A stretch of 64,000 bases of DNA from Pedobacter sp. (GTDB lineage: Bacteria > Bacteroidota > Bacteroidia > Sphingobacteriales > Sphingobacteriaceae): assembly GCA_014378705.1 (NCBI GenBank), contig JACMND010000031.1, positions 18,666-82,665 of the forward strand, given 5' to 3'. Shown here piece after piece: positions 17,433 to 26,020 of the stretch. The translations under genes and the position numbers were made by a program. Positions within the stretch are counted from its first letter, which is position 1. The number at the start of each line of letters is the position of its first letter. The notes below the pieces were generated by a model that saw only the letters and a list, made by a program, of their open reading frames with translations, ran no database searches and was not told the origin of the DNA.

Positions 17433-17840
17433 TTACTCAAAATATTTTTGCAGACGATTTAGAAAATCGGTGGATGGCATACAGGGCTTGTTGCGCTTAA
17501 TATCAATAAAAACCAGTGTAGTCTCTCCTTCATTAATCAGTTGATGTTGCTCGTTATAAAGTTGATATTCAAAATGTATCCTTACGGAAGGCATCTTTTT
17601 CATGATCACATTTATAGTAATTTCCTCATCATATAAAGCCGGTTTTAAGAATTTGCACCGCATATCAAGTACGGGCATCATAATTCCGGATTCTTCCATT
17701 AACTTATAGGTCATGCCCAAACTTCTCAGCATTTCTACACGGCCAACTTCATAAAACTGAGCGTAATTGCCATAATACATGTATCCCATCTGGTCGGTTT
17801 CCGCATATCTCACCCTTAATTTTGTAGAATGGCTAAACAT
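17433..17840 (-). CDS. Acyl-CoA thioesterase, YbgC / 4-hydroxybenzoyl-CoA thioesterase type
   Basis: This 135-residue single hot-dog domain hydrolyses acyl-CoA thioesters. The active-site loop is YAETDQMGYMYYGNYAQFYEVGRVEML (about 12-38), with the conserved Asp and Tyr of the 4HBT family. Length is typical of YbgC-like enzymes. The ATG overlaps the mltG stop by one base (TAATG), so translation is coupled, and yihY follows 9 nt later. YbgC homologues elsewhere sit with envelope genes; here the neighbour is the peptidoglycan enzyme MltG. The acyl substrate is unknown. Confidence 0.88.
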   Translation of the reverse strand: MFSHSTKLRVRYAETDQMGYMYYGNYAQFYEVGRVEMLRSLGMTYKLMEESGIMMPVLDMRCKFLKPALYDEEITINVIMKKMPSVRIHFEYQLYNEQHQLINEGETTLVFIDIKRNKPCMPSTDFLNRLQKYFE

Positions 17841-18895
17841 TATTTTTTAATATTTCTCTCGTTAAGGGCTTGCTGAAATTTGCGGGCGTTTACAAGATGC
17901 TGCTGCAAAGTGGAGGCAAACGCATGATAACCAGAAAAGTCTTCTTTAGCGCACATATAAATATAATTGTGTTCAGAGTAGTTTAAAACAGCATCTATGG
18001 CTTTAATACTAGGCATTAAAATAGGGCCGGGGGGCAATCCTTTGTATAGGTAGGTATTGTAAGGCGATTCTTTTCGGAGATGTTTATTTAAAACGCGGCG
18101 GATTGTAAAATCATTATTCGCGAAAATAACAGTTGGATCAGCTTCCAGGCGAATTCCTTTTTTATAACGGTTTAAGTATAATCCGGCTATGATTGGCATT
18201 TCATTATCATGCAACGCTTCGGCATCAACAATGGAAGCCAGTATGCTAACCTGTATGGGGTTTAAATTTATACGGGTCGCCTTTGCTTTCCGGTCATTAG
18301 TCCAGAATTTCTCATATTCATCATGCATCCTGCCCATAAACTGTTCGGCAGAAGTATTCCAGTAAATTTCGTAGGAATTTGGAATGAACATAGCGTAAAC
18401 AGAATTGGTGTCAAAGCCCATTTTCTCAACGTATTTTGCCGAGTCAAGTAAATTTATAATCGAAACCGAATCAGTTTCCAGCTTTTTTGAAACCATTCCG
18501 GCAAGGGTTTCTTTTAACCTTACGTTCTGAAAAGCAATTTTAACTGGTTCCTGGTTTCCGGCTTTCAGCATGTTAATCAGGTTGCGGTTACTCATTCCTT
18601 TTCTCAAACGGTACCGGCCCGGTTTAACCTTGCCGGGATATTCCATGTTTTGGGCAGCCCATAAAAATGTAGTCGTATCGGCAACTATATTCTTATCCCT
18701 TATGGTTTGATAAACTTCAGAAAAACCGGCGCCTGTATTCACAAATAAATATTTCTCGTTTCCGTTTACGTTAGGCCCGAAAAATTTGAGGTAATAATTA
18801 AAAGCGGTAAATCCAAGTATGAAAATGATCAGTACAGCAAAAGCGATCGCGGTTTTGGCTTTAAAACTTAATTTTCTTGGTTCTTTAACAGGCAT
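17840..18895 (-). CDS. mltG: Endolytic murein transglycosylase MltG
   Basis: This 351-residue membrane-anchored lytic transglycosylase cleaves nascent glycan strands. A cytoplasmic N-terminus is followed by one membrane helix (about 14-33), a LysM-like region (PGRYRLRKGMSNRNLINML, about 96-115) and the YceG catalytic domain. The catalytic segment reads ASIVDAEALHDNEMPIIAGLYLNRYKKGIRLEADPTV, then YNTYLYKGLPPGPI. Most relatives have ASIVEKE at the start of this segment, so one acidic residue is Asp here. It is the first gene of the operon mltG, thioesterase, yihY. A half copy of the palindromic repeat lies upstream. Confidence 0.92.
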   Translation of the reverse strand: MPVKEPRKLSFKAKTAIAFAVLIIFILGFTAFNYYLKFFGPNVNGNEKYLFVNTGAGFSEVYQTIRDKNIVADTTTFLWAAQNMEYPGKVKPGRYRLRKGMSNRNLINMLKAGNQEPVKIAFQNVRLKETLAGMVSKKLETDSVSIINLLDSAKYVEKMGFDTNSVYAMFIPNSYEIYWNTSAEQFMGRMHDEYEKFWTNDRKAKATRINLNPIQVSILASIVDAEALHDNEMPIIAGLYLNRYKKGIRLEADPTVIFANNDFTIRRVLNKHLRKESPYNTYLYKGLPPGPILMPSIKAIDAVLNYSEHNYIYMCAKEDFSGYHAFASTLQQHLVNARKFQQALNERNIKK

Positions 18896-18972
18896 ATAAT
18901 TTTGAAAGTGTATAACCGAATCTAAGGGATTTATTTGTGTAAAGCAGAGGCAGTAAATAAATTGGTGGTTGT

Positions 18973-19033
18973 CCCGCTAAACGCTGTAGCCCCGATAAAG
19001 ATCGGAGGCTGCCACTTATATCGGGTTTATTTT
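18973..19033. repeat. Palindromic intergenic repeat, right-half copy (C)
   Basis: The sequence starts CCCGCTAAACG, contains GTAGCCCCGATAAAGATCGGAGGC and ends ATATCGGGTTTATTTT. It matches the right arm of the element at 92-301 (CCCGCTATCCG ... CTATCGGGTTTATTTT) with its own internal hairpin CCGATaaagATCGG. The left arm is absent. It lies between mltG and the PASTA gene. Confidence 0.65.
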
Positions 19034-19061
19034 AATCTGGCCATTCGCTTTTTTTAAAAAA

Positions 19062-19838
19062 TTAGGGCAGCTGATTCTGATCGCTCAGAATCACATCCAC
19101 GCTGCTGCCGATACTCACTTTACTTAATGTATCACTTAATGCCGGAAGTTGTTTAATAACCCTGGCACCAACAGTATCAATCACCATGCCTTCATATGTA
19201 ACATTACCTAGCTGTAATGAAGAACCCAGTAAAGAAAGTCGTGCTTCGTTCAAGTTTAAGCCGAGTAAATTGGGTATATCAACTTCACTCGCCCCCATTC
19301 CATCGCCCAGAACAAGATCAATTTTGGAGCCTTTGGGTACTTGTTGGTTTGTACTTAAAGTACGCCCTTTAACATGAATACCCAAAACAACATCGCGGGC
19401 AACATCAGAAATATAGGAGGTATCGCCCAATTTCAATCCGTAGTTATTAAGGATGGAGCGTGCTTCCAGAAAGGTTTTTCCGTCAATATCCGGAAAATCA
19501 ATTTCCGGCGCAAGCCTGGTAATGATGGTTAAGTAAATGGTGCGGTTAATCTTTACATTGGTATTCGCATCCGGATCCTGCTCCACAACCGTTCCCGGAT
19601 CTTTATCTATCAGGTAAACGGAATCTACCTGGTATCTGAAACCTTTTGATTCCAGCAACTGGATAGCATCTTCAACGGCTAAACCTTTCAATTTCGGTAC
19701 TGGCAAACCTTCGCCGTGCCGGGTATAAAAATTTAAACTATAGAATATAATCAGCAGTAAAGCAAAAACAGAGATAAATGCAATGAGCAGGTTTTTGCGG
19801 AAGGTGCGTGTTCCCAGATACGTGAAAAATTTACTCAT
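19062..19838 (-). CDS. PASTA-domain membrane protein
   Basis: This 258-residue protein has a short cytoplasmic N-terminus, one membrane helix (about 16-35) and three PASTA domains outside the cell (about 48-113, 115-185 and 190-257). Each shows the 'P.l.G...eA...L...G' pattern, for example VPKLKGLAVEDAIQLLESKGF and IPNLLGLNLNEARLSLLGSSL. PASTA domains bind muropeptides or lipid II. No kinase or transpeptidase domain is attached. The gene is divergent from ddl, a cell-wall gene, which is a common Bacteroidota arrangement. A direct role in cell-wall sensing is inferred from the domains. Confidence 0.88.
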   Translation of the reverse strand: MSKFFTYLGTRTFRKNLLIAFISVFALLLIIFYSLNFYTRHGEGLPVPKLKGLAVEDAIQLLESKGFRYQVDSVYLIDKDPGTVVEQDPDANTNVKINRTIYLTIITRLAPEIDFPDIDGKTFLEARSILNNYGLKLGDTSYISDVARDVVLGIHVKGRTLSTNQQVPKGSKIDLVLGDGMGASEVDIPNLLGLNLNEARLSLLGSSLQLGNVTYEGMVIDTVGARVIKQLPALSDTLSKVSIGSSVDVILSDQNQLP

Positions 19839-19980
19839 TATTTGCTAAACGGATGTAAGATGCATTTCTTTATACACTTTTGATGTTCAATTAGAGCAGG
19901 TACAAAGCCAAACTTAAATCAAAATTTATGATTTTGGAAGATAATAATTAGCGATGCCTCTAATTCAATTGTTTTAAAAT

Positions 19981-19988
19981 TATATTTG
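19981..19988 (+). promoter_or_regulatory. -7 box TATATTTG, 5 nt before the ddl start
   Basis: TATATTTG followed by AAACC and ATG. It fits the TAnnTTTG consensus. No good TTTG lies 19 nt upstream. It would give an almost leaderless ddl mRNA. Confidence 0.5.
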
Positions 19989-19993
19989 AAACC

Positions 19994-20977
19994 ATGAAGA
20001 AAACAATCGCTTTATTAACCGGAGGTTTTACGGGGGAGTCGGTTATATCACTAAAAAGTGCTGATTTTGTTTTCAGTAAACTGGATAAAGAAAAGTATGA
20101 GGTCTACAAGATCATCATCAAGCCAGATAGCTGGTATTATGAAGATGATAATGCTAATAAAACAACCATCAACAGAAATAATTTTAGCTTACAACTTCAT
20201 CAAAGGGTCATCCGGTTTGATGCCGCTTTCATCATTCTTCATGGTTCGCCCGGCGAAGACGGCAAACTTCAGGGTTATCTGGACATGCTTAATATCCCGT
20301 ATACCAGTTGCGATGCCCTTACTTCGGCTCTTACCATGAATAAAGGATACACCAAAGCCGTAGTAAATAACATTGACAATCTTTTTGTAGCTAAATCCGT
20401 CATGTTATTCGAAAATAATGCAAATTTTATAAATGAAATTTCTACCTCACTTAAACTGCCGTTTTTTATAAAACCCAATAACGGTGGCAGCAGCATTGGC
20501 ATGAGTAAGGTTAAAACGATTGAAGAGCTACCTGAAGCTTTAAAAAAAGCCTTTGACGAAGATAATCAGGTGCTGGTTGAAGAATTTATAAACGGCAGAG
20601 AATTTTCAGTTGGAGTTTATAAAAGTAAATTAGGGATTGAAGTATTACCGGCTACAGAAGTAATTAGCCCCCGCGAATTTTTTGATTTTGAGAGTAAATA
20701 TACCCCAGGCCTGACGAAAGAAATAACCCCAGCCAGAATGACCGCTGTTGAAAGAGCACAGGTTGTAAAAATTGTAACTGAAATCTATTTTAAGTTGAAT
20801 TGTAAAGGAATGGTGCGCATTGATTATTTTCTTGAGCACGAAACCGGTCATTTTTATTTTATTGAGATCAACACGATACCCGGCCAAACAGCTACTAGTT
20901 TCATCCCGCAACAGGTTAAGGCTGCCGGAAAAGATATTGGTGAGTTTTATAGTGAATTGATTGAGGCTGTTTGTTAG
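19994..20977 (+). CDS. ddl: D-alanine--D-alanine ligase
   Basis: This 327-residue ATP-grasp enzyme makes D-Ala-D-Ala for peptidoglycan precursors. The N-terminal domain has LLTGGFTGESVISLKSAD and ILHGSPGEDGKLQGYLDMLNIPYTSCDALTSALTMNKGYTK. ATP-grasp motifs follow: IKPNNGGSSIGMSKV (about 157-171), LVEEFINGREFSVGV, RIDYFL and FIEINTIPGQTATSFIPQQ. All catalytic positions appear present. It is slightly shorter than the E. coli enzymes only at the C-terminus. It is transcribed away from the PASTA gene. A TATATTTG box lies 5 nt from the ATG. Confidence 0.96.
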   Translation: MKKTIALLTGGFTGESVISLKSADFVFSKLDKEKYEVYKIIIKPDSWYYEDDNANKTTINRNNFSLQLHQRVIRFDAAFIILHGSPGEDGKLQGYLDMLNIPYTSCDALTSALTMNKGYTKAVVNNIDNLFVAKSVMLFENNANFINEISTSLKLPFFIKPNNGGSSIGMSKVKTIEELPEALKKAFDEDNQVLVEEFINGREFSVGVYKSKLGIEVLPATEVISPREFFDFESKYTPGLTKEITPARMTAVERAQVVKIVTEIYFKLNCKGMVRIDYFLEHETGHFYFIEINTIPGQTATSFIPQQVKAAGKDIGEFYSELIEAVC

Positions 20978-21102
20978 ATGGTAAGTTGCTATGTGATTAT
21001 TTTTAGATAATTATTTTTTTAATTGTTTAATTGCTCATAATAACTGGCAAAGTATTTACCAACAACACGTTTTGAAGGACATTCTTACTAACAAGCAAAC
21101 AA

Positions 21103-21534
21103 CTAAATCGAATACCGTTCAATCATTTCTTCAGAAACCTTCATGCTACGGCCGGTTTTAATGTCAATCATCACATAATCAAACCAGCCATCACAGACTA
21201 CTTTCCTTGTTTTTTTATTTTTGATTTCAAAGCTTACCCTACAACCTTTGCTGTTGATACTATCAATACCAGTTTCAACAAAGAAAAATTCTCCCAATCC
21301 CAATGATCTTTTATAATCTACAAATGCGGTTCTCACAACCCAACCCAAACCCTTACTTAGAAATTCTTCCATCGGCATTCCATAGTTTGTTTCCATTTGC
21401 TCGTACCTGGCTGCCAGCACATAATCAAAGTAAGTGCTGTTATGCACATGGTTAAACATATCAATATCATCCGGCCGGACTTTAAACTCTGTTGTAAACC
21501 TGCTGAAAGCAGTTGAATTTTTCATTATTTTCAA
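21103..21534 (-). CDS. Acyl-CoA thioesterase, hot-dog fold
   Basis: This 143-residue single hot-dog domain of the 4HBT superfamily has active-site segment VRPDDIDMFNHVHNSTYFDYVLAARYEQM (about 19-47), containing the conserved D..NHV.N..Y pattern. It differs from the YbgC-like gene at 17433 in this loop (N-H-V-H-N rather than G-Y-M-Y-Y-G-N), so it belongs to another subgroup, close to FadM/YneP-type enzymes. It is monocistronic and divergent from rpsO. The substrate is unknown. Confidence 0.85.
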   Translation of the reverse strand: MKIMKNSTAFSRFTTEFKVRPDDIDMFNHVHNSTYFDYVLAARYEQMETNYGMPMEEFLSKGLGWVVRTAFVDYKRSLGLGEFFFVETGIDSINSKGCRVSFEIKNKKTRKVVCDGWFDYVMIDIKTGRSMKVSEEMIERYSI

Positions 21535-21596
21535 ATGTGGGTTTTTTATTGGGAAAAATATAATTTCAAAACGCAGGCGTAAGCAATCAATTGTCC

Positions 21597-21627
21597 CTTG
21601 GAATTAAACTATAAAAATCTATATTTG
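21597..21627 (+). promoter_or_regulatory. Promoter of rpsO (CTTG-N19-TATATTTG)
   Basis: CTTG at 21597-21600 and TATATTTG at 21620-21627 are separated by exactly 19 nt, as in the Bacteroidota TTTG-N19-TAnnTTTG consensus with one mismatch. The predicted start lies about 40 nt before the rpsO ATG. Confidence 0.65.
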
Positions 21628-21671
21628 CGATTAATTGTTCAATCATAAACCACTTTAATATTATTCAGGTA

Positions 21672-21950
21672 ATGTATTTAAGTAACGAATTTAAGGCAGA
21701 TATTTTTGCCAAGCATGGTAAAGGCGCAACCGATACAGGTTCAGCAGAAGGTCAGGTAGCATTGTTTACTGCTCGTATTTCTCATTTAACCGGGCATCTA
21801 AAAAACAACAGAAAAGATTTTTCTACTCAGTTATCCTTGCAAAAATTAGTGGGTAAACGACGTGCCTTGCTAGCTTATCTTTTCAAAAAAGATATTAACA
21901 GGTACCGTGCTATTATTAAAGCGTTGGAATTAAGGGATATTATTAAATAA
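21672..21950 (+). CDS. rpsO: 30S ribosomal protein S15
   Basis: This 92-residue protein is the primary binder of the 16S rRNA central domain. The S15 signature is clear: DTGSAEGQVALFTARISHLTGHLKNNRKDFSTQLSLQKLVGKRRALLAYL. Length is normal (about 89). It begins MYLSNEFKADIFAKHG. It is followed by a strong terminator and then pnp, the near-universal rpsO-pnp order. A promoter with exact 19-nt spacing precedes it. Confidence 0.98.
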   Translation: MYLSNEFKADIFAKHGKGATDTGSAEGQVALFTARISHLTGHLKNNRKDFSTQLSLQKLVGKRRALLAYLFKKDINRYRAIIKALELRDIIK

Positions 21951-21970
21951 TCTCAAAAAAATCTATGTTA

Positions 21971-21996
21971 AGCCATCTCAGCAGAGATGGCTTTTT
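21971..21996 (+). terminator. Rho-independent terminator after rpsO
   Basis: The stem AGCCATCTC/GAGATGGCT has a 3-nt loop and is followed by five T. It separates rpsO from pnp, which must rely on readthrough or its own promoter. Confidence 0.85.
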
Positions 21997-22071
21997 AGTT
22001 ACAAAAAACTATAGTCAATATAAAAACTGAAGCGTTCTAAAGAGGAAAAACGCTTCGTAATAAACATAAAA

Positions 22072-24210
22072 ATGAGTTATAACGCAATTAAAAAGACTTT
22101 CGATATAGGCGATGGCCGTATGATCGAAATCGAAACAGGAAAATTAGCCAAACAAGCTGACGGTTCTGTTGTGGTTCGCATGGGCGATACCATGTTGCTT
22201 GCCACTGTAGTTTCTACAGTAGGTGCAAAGGCGGGAATTGATTTCCTTCCATTGTCAGTAGATTATCAGGAAAAATATGCGGCTACTGGCCGTATCCCCG
22301 GAGGGTTTTTACGCCGTGAAGCACGTCTTTCAGATTATGAGGTTCTGATTTCACGCCTGGTTGACCGTGCGTTACGCCCGATGTTCCCGGAAGATTATCA
22401 CGCTGAAGTACAAGTGATGATCTCGTTAATTTCTGCCGATAAAAACATTATGCCTGATTGCCTCGCAGGTTTGGCGGCATCAGCAGCAATTGCGGTTTCA
22501 GATATCCCGTTTAACGGCCCTATTTCCGAAGTTCGGGTTGCCAGAATTGACGGTAAACTTGTTATAAATCCCTTTCTAAACGACCTTCAACGTGCAACTA
22601 TAGATTTATTAGTTGCCGGAACTGAAAGTGATATTATAATGGTAGAAGGAGAGGGCGACGAAATTTCTGAAGAAGAAATGGTTGAAGCGATCGAATTTGC
22701 CCATAAAGCAATTGTTATTCAGGTTCAGGCGCAGAAAGAACTTGCCGGGATGGTTGGTAAAACCAAAAAGCGGGAGTATAGCCATGAATCACAGGATCCG
22801 GAATTAAAAGAAAAAGTTTATGCTGCAACCTATGATAAGGTCTATGCAATCGCAAAATCTCAATCAGCTAAACAACAAAGAGGAGACAAATTTGGGGAGG
22901 TTTTGATGGATTTCATTGCCAGTTTAGGCGAAGATATTGATGATCAAACAGGCTTCCTTTCAAAAAAATATTTTCACGATGTACAGTACGATGCTATTCG
23001 TAATCTTGTTTTAAACGAAGGTATTCGTTTAGATGGGCGTGATTCACGTACCGTTCGCCCAATCTGGAGCGAAATCGGATACTTGCCATCCGCTCACGGA
23101 TCTGCCATTTTTACCCGTGGAGAAACACAGTCGTTAACAACAGTTACTTTGGGTGCTAAATCTGATGAACAAATGATTGATGGTGCGTTTTTTAACGGAT
23201 ACCAGAAGTTCTTACTACATTACAATTTTCCACCTTTTTCAACGGGTGAAGCCCGCCCAAACCGTGGGACCGGCCGTCGGGAAGTTGGTCATGGAAACTT
23301 GGCCATGCGTTCGCTCAAGCGGGTTTTACCTGGCGATGAAAATCCATATACCATCCGTATTGTTTCTGATATTTTAGAATCCAATGGATCTTCTTCTATG
23401 GCTACGGTTTGCGCTGGTACCCTTGCCCTTATGGATGCAGGTATTAAAATTAAAGCACCTGTTTCCGGGATTGCAATGGGACTGATCAGTGATGAAAAAA
23501 CCGGAAAGTATGCTATTTTAAGTGATATTCTTGGTGATGAAGATCATTTAGGGGATATGGATTTTAAGGTTACCGGTACAGAAAAAGGCATTGTGGCTTG
23601 CCAGATGGATTTAAAGATTAATGGATTAAAGTGGGAAGTACTAACCGCTGCTTTAAAACAAGCGAAAGAAGCTCGCCTTCATATCTTAAATGAAATGAAG
23701 AAGACTATTGAACAACCCCGCGAGGACTATAAGCCACATGCGCCACGCATTGTAACCCTTAAAATTGATAAAGAATACATAGGTGCTATTATTGGCCCCG
23801 GAGGAAAGATTATTCAGGAAATGCAGCGTGAAACCGGTGCAACCATTGCAATAGAAGAAAAGGATAATCAAGGTATTATTCAAATTTTTGCGGACAATAA
23901 AGAAGCAATTGATAAGGCTGTCAGCCGTATAAAAGCCATTGCTGCCAAGCCGGAAGTAGGCGAAACTTATGAAGGTAAAGTGAAAACAATAATGCCGTTT
24001 GGTGCTTTTGTGGAAATTATGCCGGGCAAGGACGGTTTGTTACACATTTCTGAAATTGATTGGAAACGCTATGAGACCATGGATGGTGTTTTAAATGTAG
24101 GAGATATGGTTACAGTTAAACTTCTGGACGTAGATAAACAGGGTAAATTAAAATTATCGCGTAAAGCTTTGTTGCCACGCCCTCCAAGGCCTGAAGAGCA
24201 AAAAGCATAA
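22072..24210 (+). CDS. pnp: Polyribonucleotide nucleotidyltransferase (PNPase)
   Basis: This 712-residue 3'-5' phosphorolytic exoribonuclease works in mRNA decay. Two RNase PH domains (about 10-145 and 325-460) flank an all-helical linker. The second core has [30 protein letters not shown] and [26 protein letters not shown], with the catalytic aspartate region [17 protein letters not shown]. The KH domain (about 560-615) reads [23 protein letters not shown]. The S1 domain (about 625-695) starts [21 protein letters not shown]. All domains are complete. It lies downstream of rpsO and carries its own terminator at the 3' end. Confidence 0.98.
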   Translation: MSYNAIKKTFDIGDGRMIEIETGKLAKQADGSVVVRMGDTMLLATVVSTVGAKAGIDFLPLSVDYQEKYAATGRIPGGFLRREARLSDYEVLISRLVDRALRPMFPEDYHAEVQVMISLISADKNIMPDCLAGLAASAAIAVSDIPFNGPISEVRVARIDGKLVINPFLNDLQRATIDLLVAGTESDIIMVEGEGDEISEEEMVEAIEFAHKAIVIQVQAQKELAGMVGKTKKREYSHESQDPELKEKVYAATYDKVYAIAKSQSAKQQRGDKFGEVLMDFIASLGEDIDDQTGFLSKKYFHDVQYDAIRNLVLNEGIRLDGRDSRTVRPIWSEIGYLPSAHGSAIFTRGETQSLTTVTLGAKSDEQMIDGAFFNGYQKFLLHYNFPPFSTGEARPNRGTGRREVGHGNLAMRSLKRVLPGDENPYTIRIVSDILESNGSSSMATVCAGTLALMDAGIKIKAPVSGIAMGLISDEKTGKYAILSDILGDEDHLGDMDFKVTGTEKGIVACQMDLKINGLKWEVLTAALKQAKEARLHILNEMKKTIEQPREDYKPHAPRIVTLKIDKEYIGAIIGPGGKIIQEMQRETGATIAIEEKDNQGIIQIFADNKEAIDKAVSRIKAIAAKPEVGETYEGKVKTIMPFGAFVEIMPGKDGLLHISEIDWKRYETMDGVLNVGDMVTVKLLDVDKQGKLKLSRKALLPRPPRPEEQKA

Positions 24211-24231
24211 CACCGCTTATTTTACAATAAG

Positions 24232-24265
24232 AACCCTGTCTTTTTATCGAGCAGGGTTTTTATTT
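24232..24265 (+). terminator. Rho-independent terminator after pnp
   Basis: AACCCTG and CAGGGTT pair around a 12-nt loop and are followed by a T-rich tail. It lies about 20 bp past the pnp stop. Confidence 0.8.
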
Positions 24266-24327
24266 TATTGCCAAAATGATTAATGATTATAGAAGTTTAG
24301 TTAAGTGTTTACGAATTTTTAAACTTC

Positions 24328-24858
24328 TTAGCTGCCTTCGATAGAATCATCCATTGTTTTACCTGATATGGCTCCGGCTATCATTTTTACCAGTGCTATT
24401 GCGTCTCCATGTTTGTTATCCCAATAGTGTCCATCAACTGTTTCTACTTTTATGGCTGTAATCCGCGGGTCGTCAATTTCTCCGGTAAACCAAGTTTTAA
24501 GTAGTGGCTCCCAAAGTTCTTTAATCAGTTCTTTATCTGTTGAAATAGTGGCAACACCGTAAATACTTAAGAAGTTTGAATGAGCAGAACCTTGAAATAA
24601 TAGTTGCACATTGGGATCAACCAGTATATCGCGGTTTTTAAAACTATCATTCGCACTTAGAAAATAAAAATTACCAAGGTCATCCATTTTCTGTACCGCC
24701 ATTGGCCTCACAGTAAATGGTATTCCGGCCTGCATGGCAGTACAGAAAAAGCATGTATTATTCTCACCGGCTAGTTCTTTAATTTTTCTTCCTGCTTCAG
24801 ATCCCTGAAGGTTTTTATGATTTTGCTCTCTTTGTTGTTTATTAATACTATCCATCAT
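24328..24858 (-). CDS. Pyridoxamine 5'-phosphate oxidase-fold protein (general stress protein 26 type)
   Basis: This 176-residue split-barrel flavin-binding protein resembles Bacillus GSP26-like proteins. The segments NTCFFCTAMQAGIPFTVRPMAVQKMDDLGNFYFLSANDSFKNRDILVDPNVQLLFQ and SIYGVATISTDKELIKELWEPLLKTWFTG fit the general-stress PPOX subgroup. It starts MMDS, so either of two adjacent ATG codons could be used. It is monocistronic. The cofactor (FMN, FAD or F420) and reaction cannot be assigned; a redox or stress role is inferred from the family. Confidence 0.82.
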   Translation of the reverse strand: MMDSINKQQREQNHKNLQGSEAGRKIKELAGENNTCFFCTAMQAGIPFTVRPMAVQKMDDLGNFYFLSANDSFKNRDILVDPNVQLLFQGSAHSNFLSIYGVATISTDKELIKELWEPLLKTWFTGEIDDPRITAIKVETVDGHYWDNKHGDAIALVKMIAGAISGKTMDDSIEGS

Positions 24859-25149
24859 TTATTGTGTTGATGGTAGAGGAACACGCACGGCGTACAAATG
24901 TATATTTAGGGGGAAGATTGGGTAAAATTAAGCCTCTTATTTTTTTGTTGACAAAAGGTATATTTTTAATATTTATTTTAATTTTTTAGATTTCAGGGCG
25001 CAATAAATCTATGAATGGAATTCTCATAAAAATTCATACTATTTATGATGATTAATTTATTGATTATTTATTTAATTGCATTCGCATTAGGCTATATTAT
25101 TTTGTTATAATTATTAATTGTTATTTTTTTAGTTAAAAACTAAAATTAA

Positions 25150-25180
25150 TTTGCGTAGGAAAACATTTTTTTTATATTTG
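25150..25180 (+). promoter_or_regulatory. Consensus promoter TTTG-N19-TATATTTG upstream of ubiX leader
   Basis: TTTG at 25150-25153 and TATATTTG at 25173-25180 are separated by exactly 19 nt, a full match to the Bacteroidota sigma consensus TTTG-N19-TAnnTTTG. Transcription would start near 25183-25188, at the foot of the first leader hairpin. It is the best promoter in the window. Confidence 0.8.
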
Positions 25181-25182
25181 TG

Positions 25183-25252
25183 ATGCCCTCCCAAAGGGCA
25201 TGTTTTTCATAGGTAGATGTAGGGTCGAATACTTGTATTCGGCCCTTTTTTA
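25183..25252 (+). ncRNA. Candidate leader / small RNA upstream of ubiX with two hairpins
   Basis: Immediately after a consensus promoter, the transcript would fold hairpin 1, ATGCCCT(cccaa)AGGGCAT (25183-25201), followed by TGTTTTT. It would then form hairpin 2, AGGGTCGAATA(cttg)TATTCGGCCCT (25221-25246), followed by six T. It is thus about 70 nt with a terminator, ending 26 nt before the ubiX ATG. It may be a free sRNA or an attenuating 5' leader. I cannot assign it to a known family; Bacteroidota Rfam families such as Flavo-1 should be compared. Confidence 0.5.
25221..25251 (+). terminator. Rho-independent terminator before ubiX
   Basis: This 11-bp stem (one G-U pair) has loop CTTG and is followed directly by TTTTTT. 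It lies between a strong promoter and the ubiX start, so it would limit ubiX expression unless bypassed. Confidence 0.75.
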
Positions 25253-25277
25253 TGCTAAACTTTCTATATTTGGCAGC

Positions 25278-25841
25278 ATGAGCAAAAGAAAGGTTGCAGT
25301 TGCAGTTTCAGGAGCAAGCGGAGCTATTTATGCGGATGTTTTATTTAAAAAGTTATTAAGCCTAAGTAGCCAAATAGAAGATGTTGCTGTTTTGATGACA
25401 GATAACGCCAAAGAAGTATGGAAATTCGAACTTGGAAATACAGACTACAACAATTATGGATTCAATTTTTATGAAAGAAATGATTTCATGTCTCCAATTG
25501 CCTCTGGTTCTGCCCAATATGATACACTAATCATTTGTCCGTGCTCCGGTGGAACGTTAGGACGAATTGCATCAGGTATATCTAATGATTTAATGACAAG
25601 AGCGGCGGATGTAATATTAAAAGAGCGTAGAAAGCTTATTTTAGTGTTGAGAGAAACACCTTATAATTTAATTCATATAAATAACATGAAGGCTGTAACT
25701 GAAGCAGGTGGTATAATTTGTCCTGCATCTCCATCATTCTACAATCAGCCTAAAACAATTGAAGAAGTTGCAGAAACTGTTGTAAACAGAATTATTGATC
25801 TAGCAGGTTTTACGAATGACTCATTTAGATGGGGGGAATAA
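25278..25841 (+). CDS. ubiX: UbiX-family flavin prenyltransferase
   Basis: This 187-residue homo-dodecameric flavoprotein attaches a dimethylallyl group to FMN, making the prenyl-FMN cofactor of UbiD decarboxylases. The FMN motif is VAVSGASGAIYADVLFKKLL near the N-terminus. The middle has CPCSGGTLGRIASGISNDLMTRAADVILKERRKLILVLRETPYNLIHINNMKAVTEAGGIICPASPSFYNQP, the family core. The track ORF starts 26 codons earlier inside the leader terminator; ATG 25278 (MSKRKVAVAVSG) is the homologous start. No ubiD is adjacent. Since this genome has mqnC, it may serve the futalosine menaquinone route. Confidence 0.92.
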   Translation: MSKRKVAVAVSGASGAIYADVLFKKLLSLSSQIEDVAVLMTDNAKEVWKFELGNTDYNNYGFNFYERNDFMSPIASGSAQYDTLIICPCSGGTLGRIASGISNDLMTRAADVILKERRKLILVLRETPYNLIHINNMKAVTEAGGIICPASPSFYNQPKTIEEVAETVVNRIIDLAGFTNDSFRWGE

Positions 25842-26004
25842 CTAAAGAATCGTCCATACTAATGTTTATTTTAAAACAATAGAACTCAATTAGCATAATT
25901 TATACAATTTCATTTTTTTTCATTTCCATCAATTTTCAATCTTTAATTCATGCTTTTTAATCTAGAGCCTGTAATTCTTCACTGCTAACCTTCAACCATT
26001 ATCT

Positions 26005-26012
26005 TATCTTTG
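26005..26012 (+). promoter_or_regulatory. -7 box TATCTTTG, 8 nt before mtaB
   Basis: TATCTTTG fits TAnnTTTG and is followed by ACAGCTCT and ATG, predicting a 5' leader of only a few nt. No TTTG is seen at the 19-nt spacing. Confidence 0.45.
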
Positions 26013-26020
26013 ACAGCTCT

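Noticed and set aside
24859-25149. Coding gene in the AT-rich stretch before the ubiX leader
   Set aside because: Very AT-rich with frequent stops in all frames and no ORF of note.
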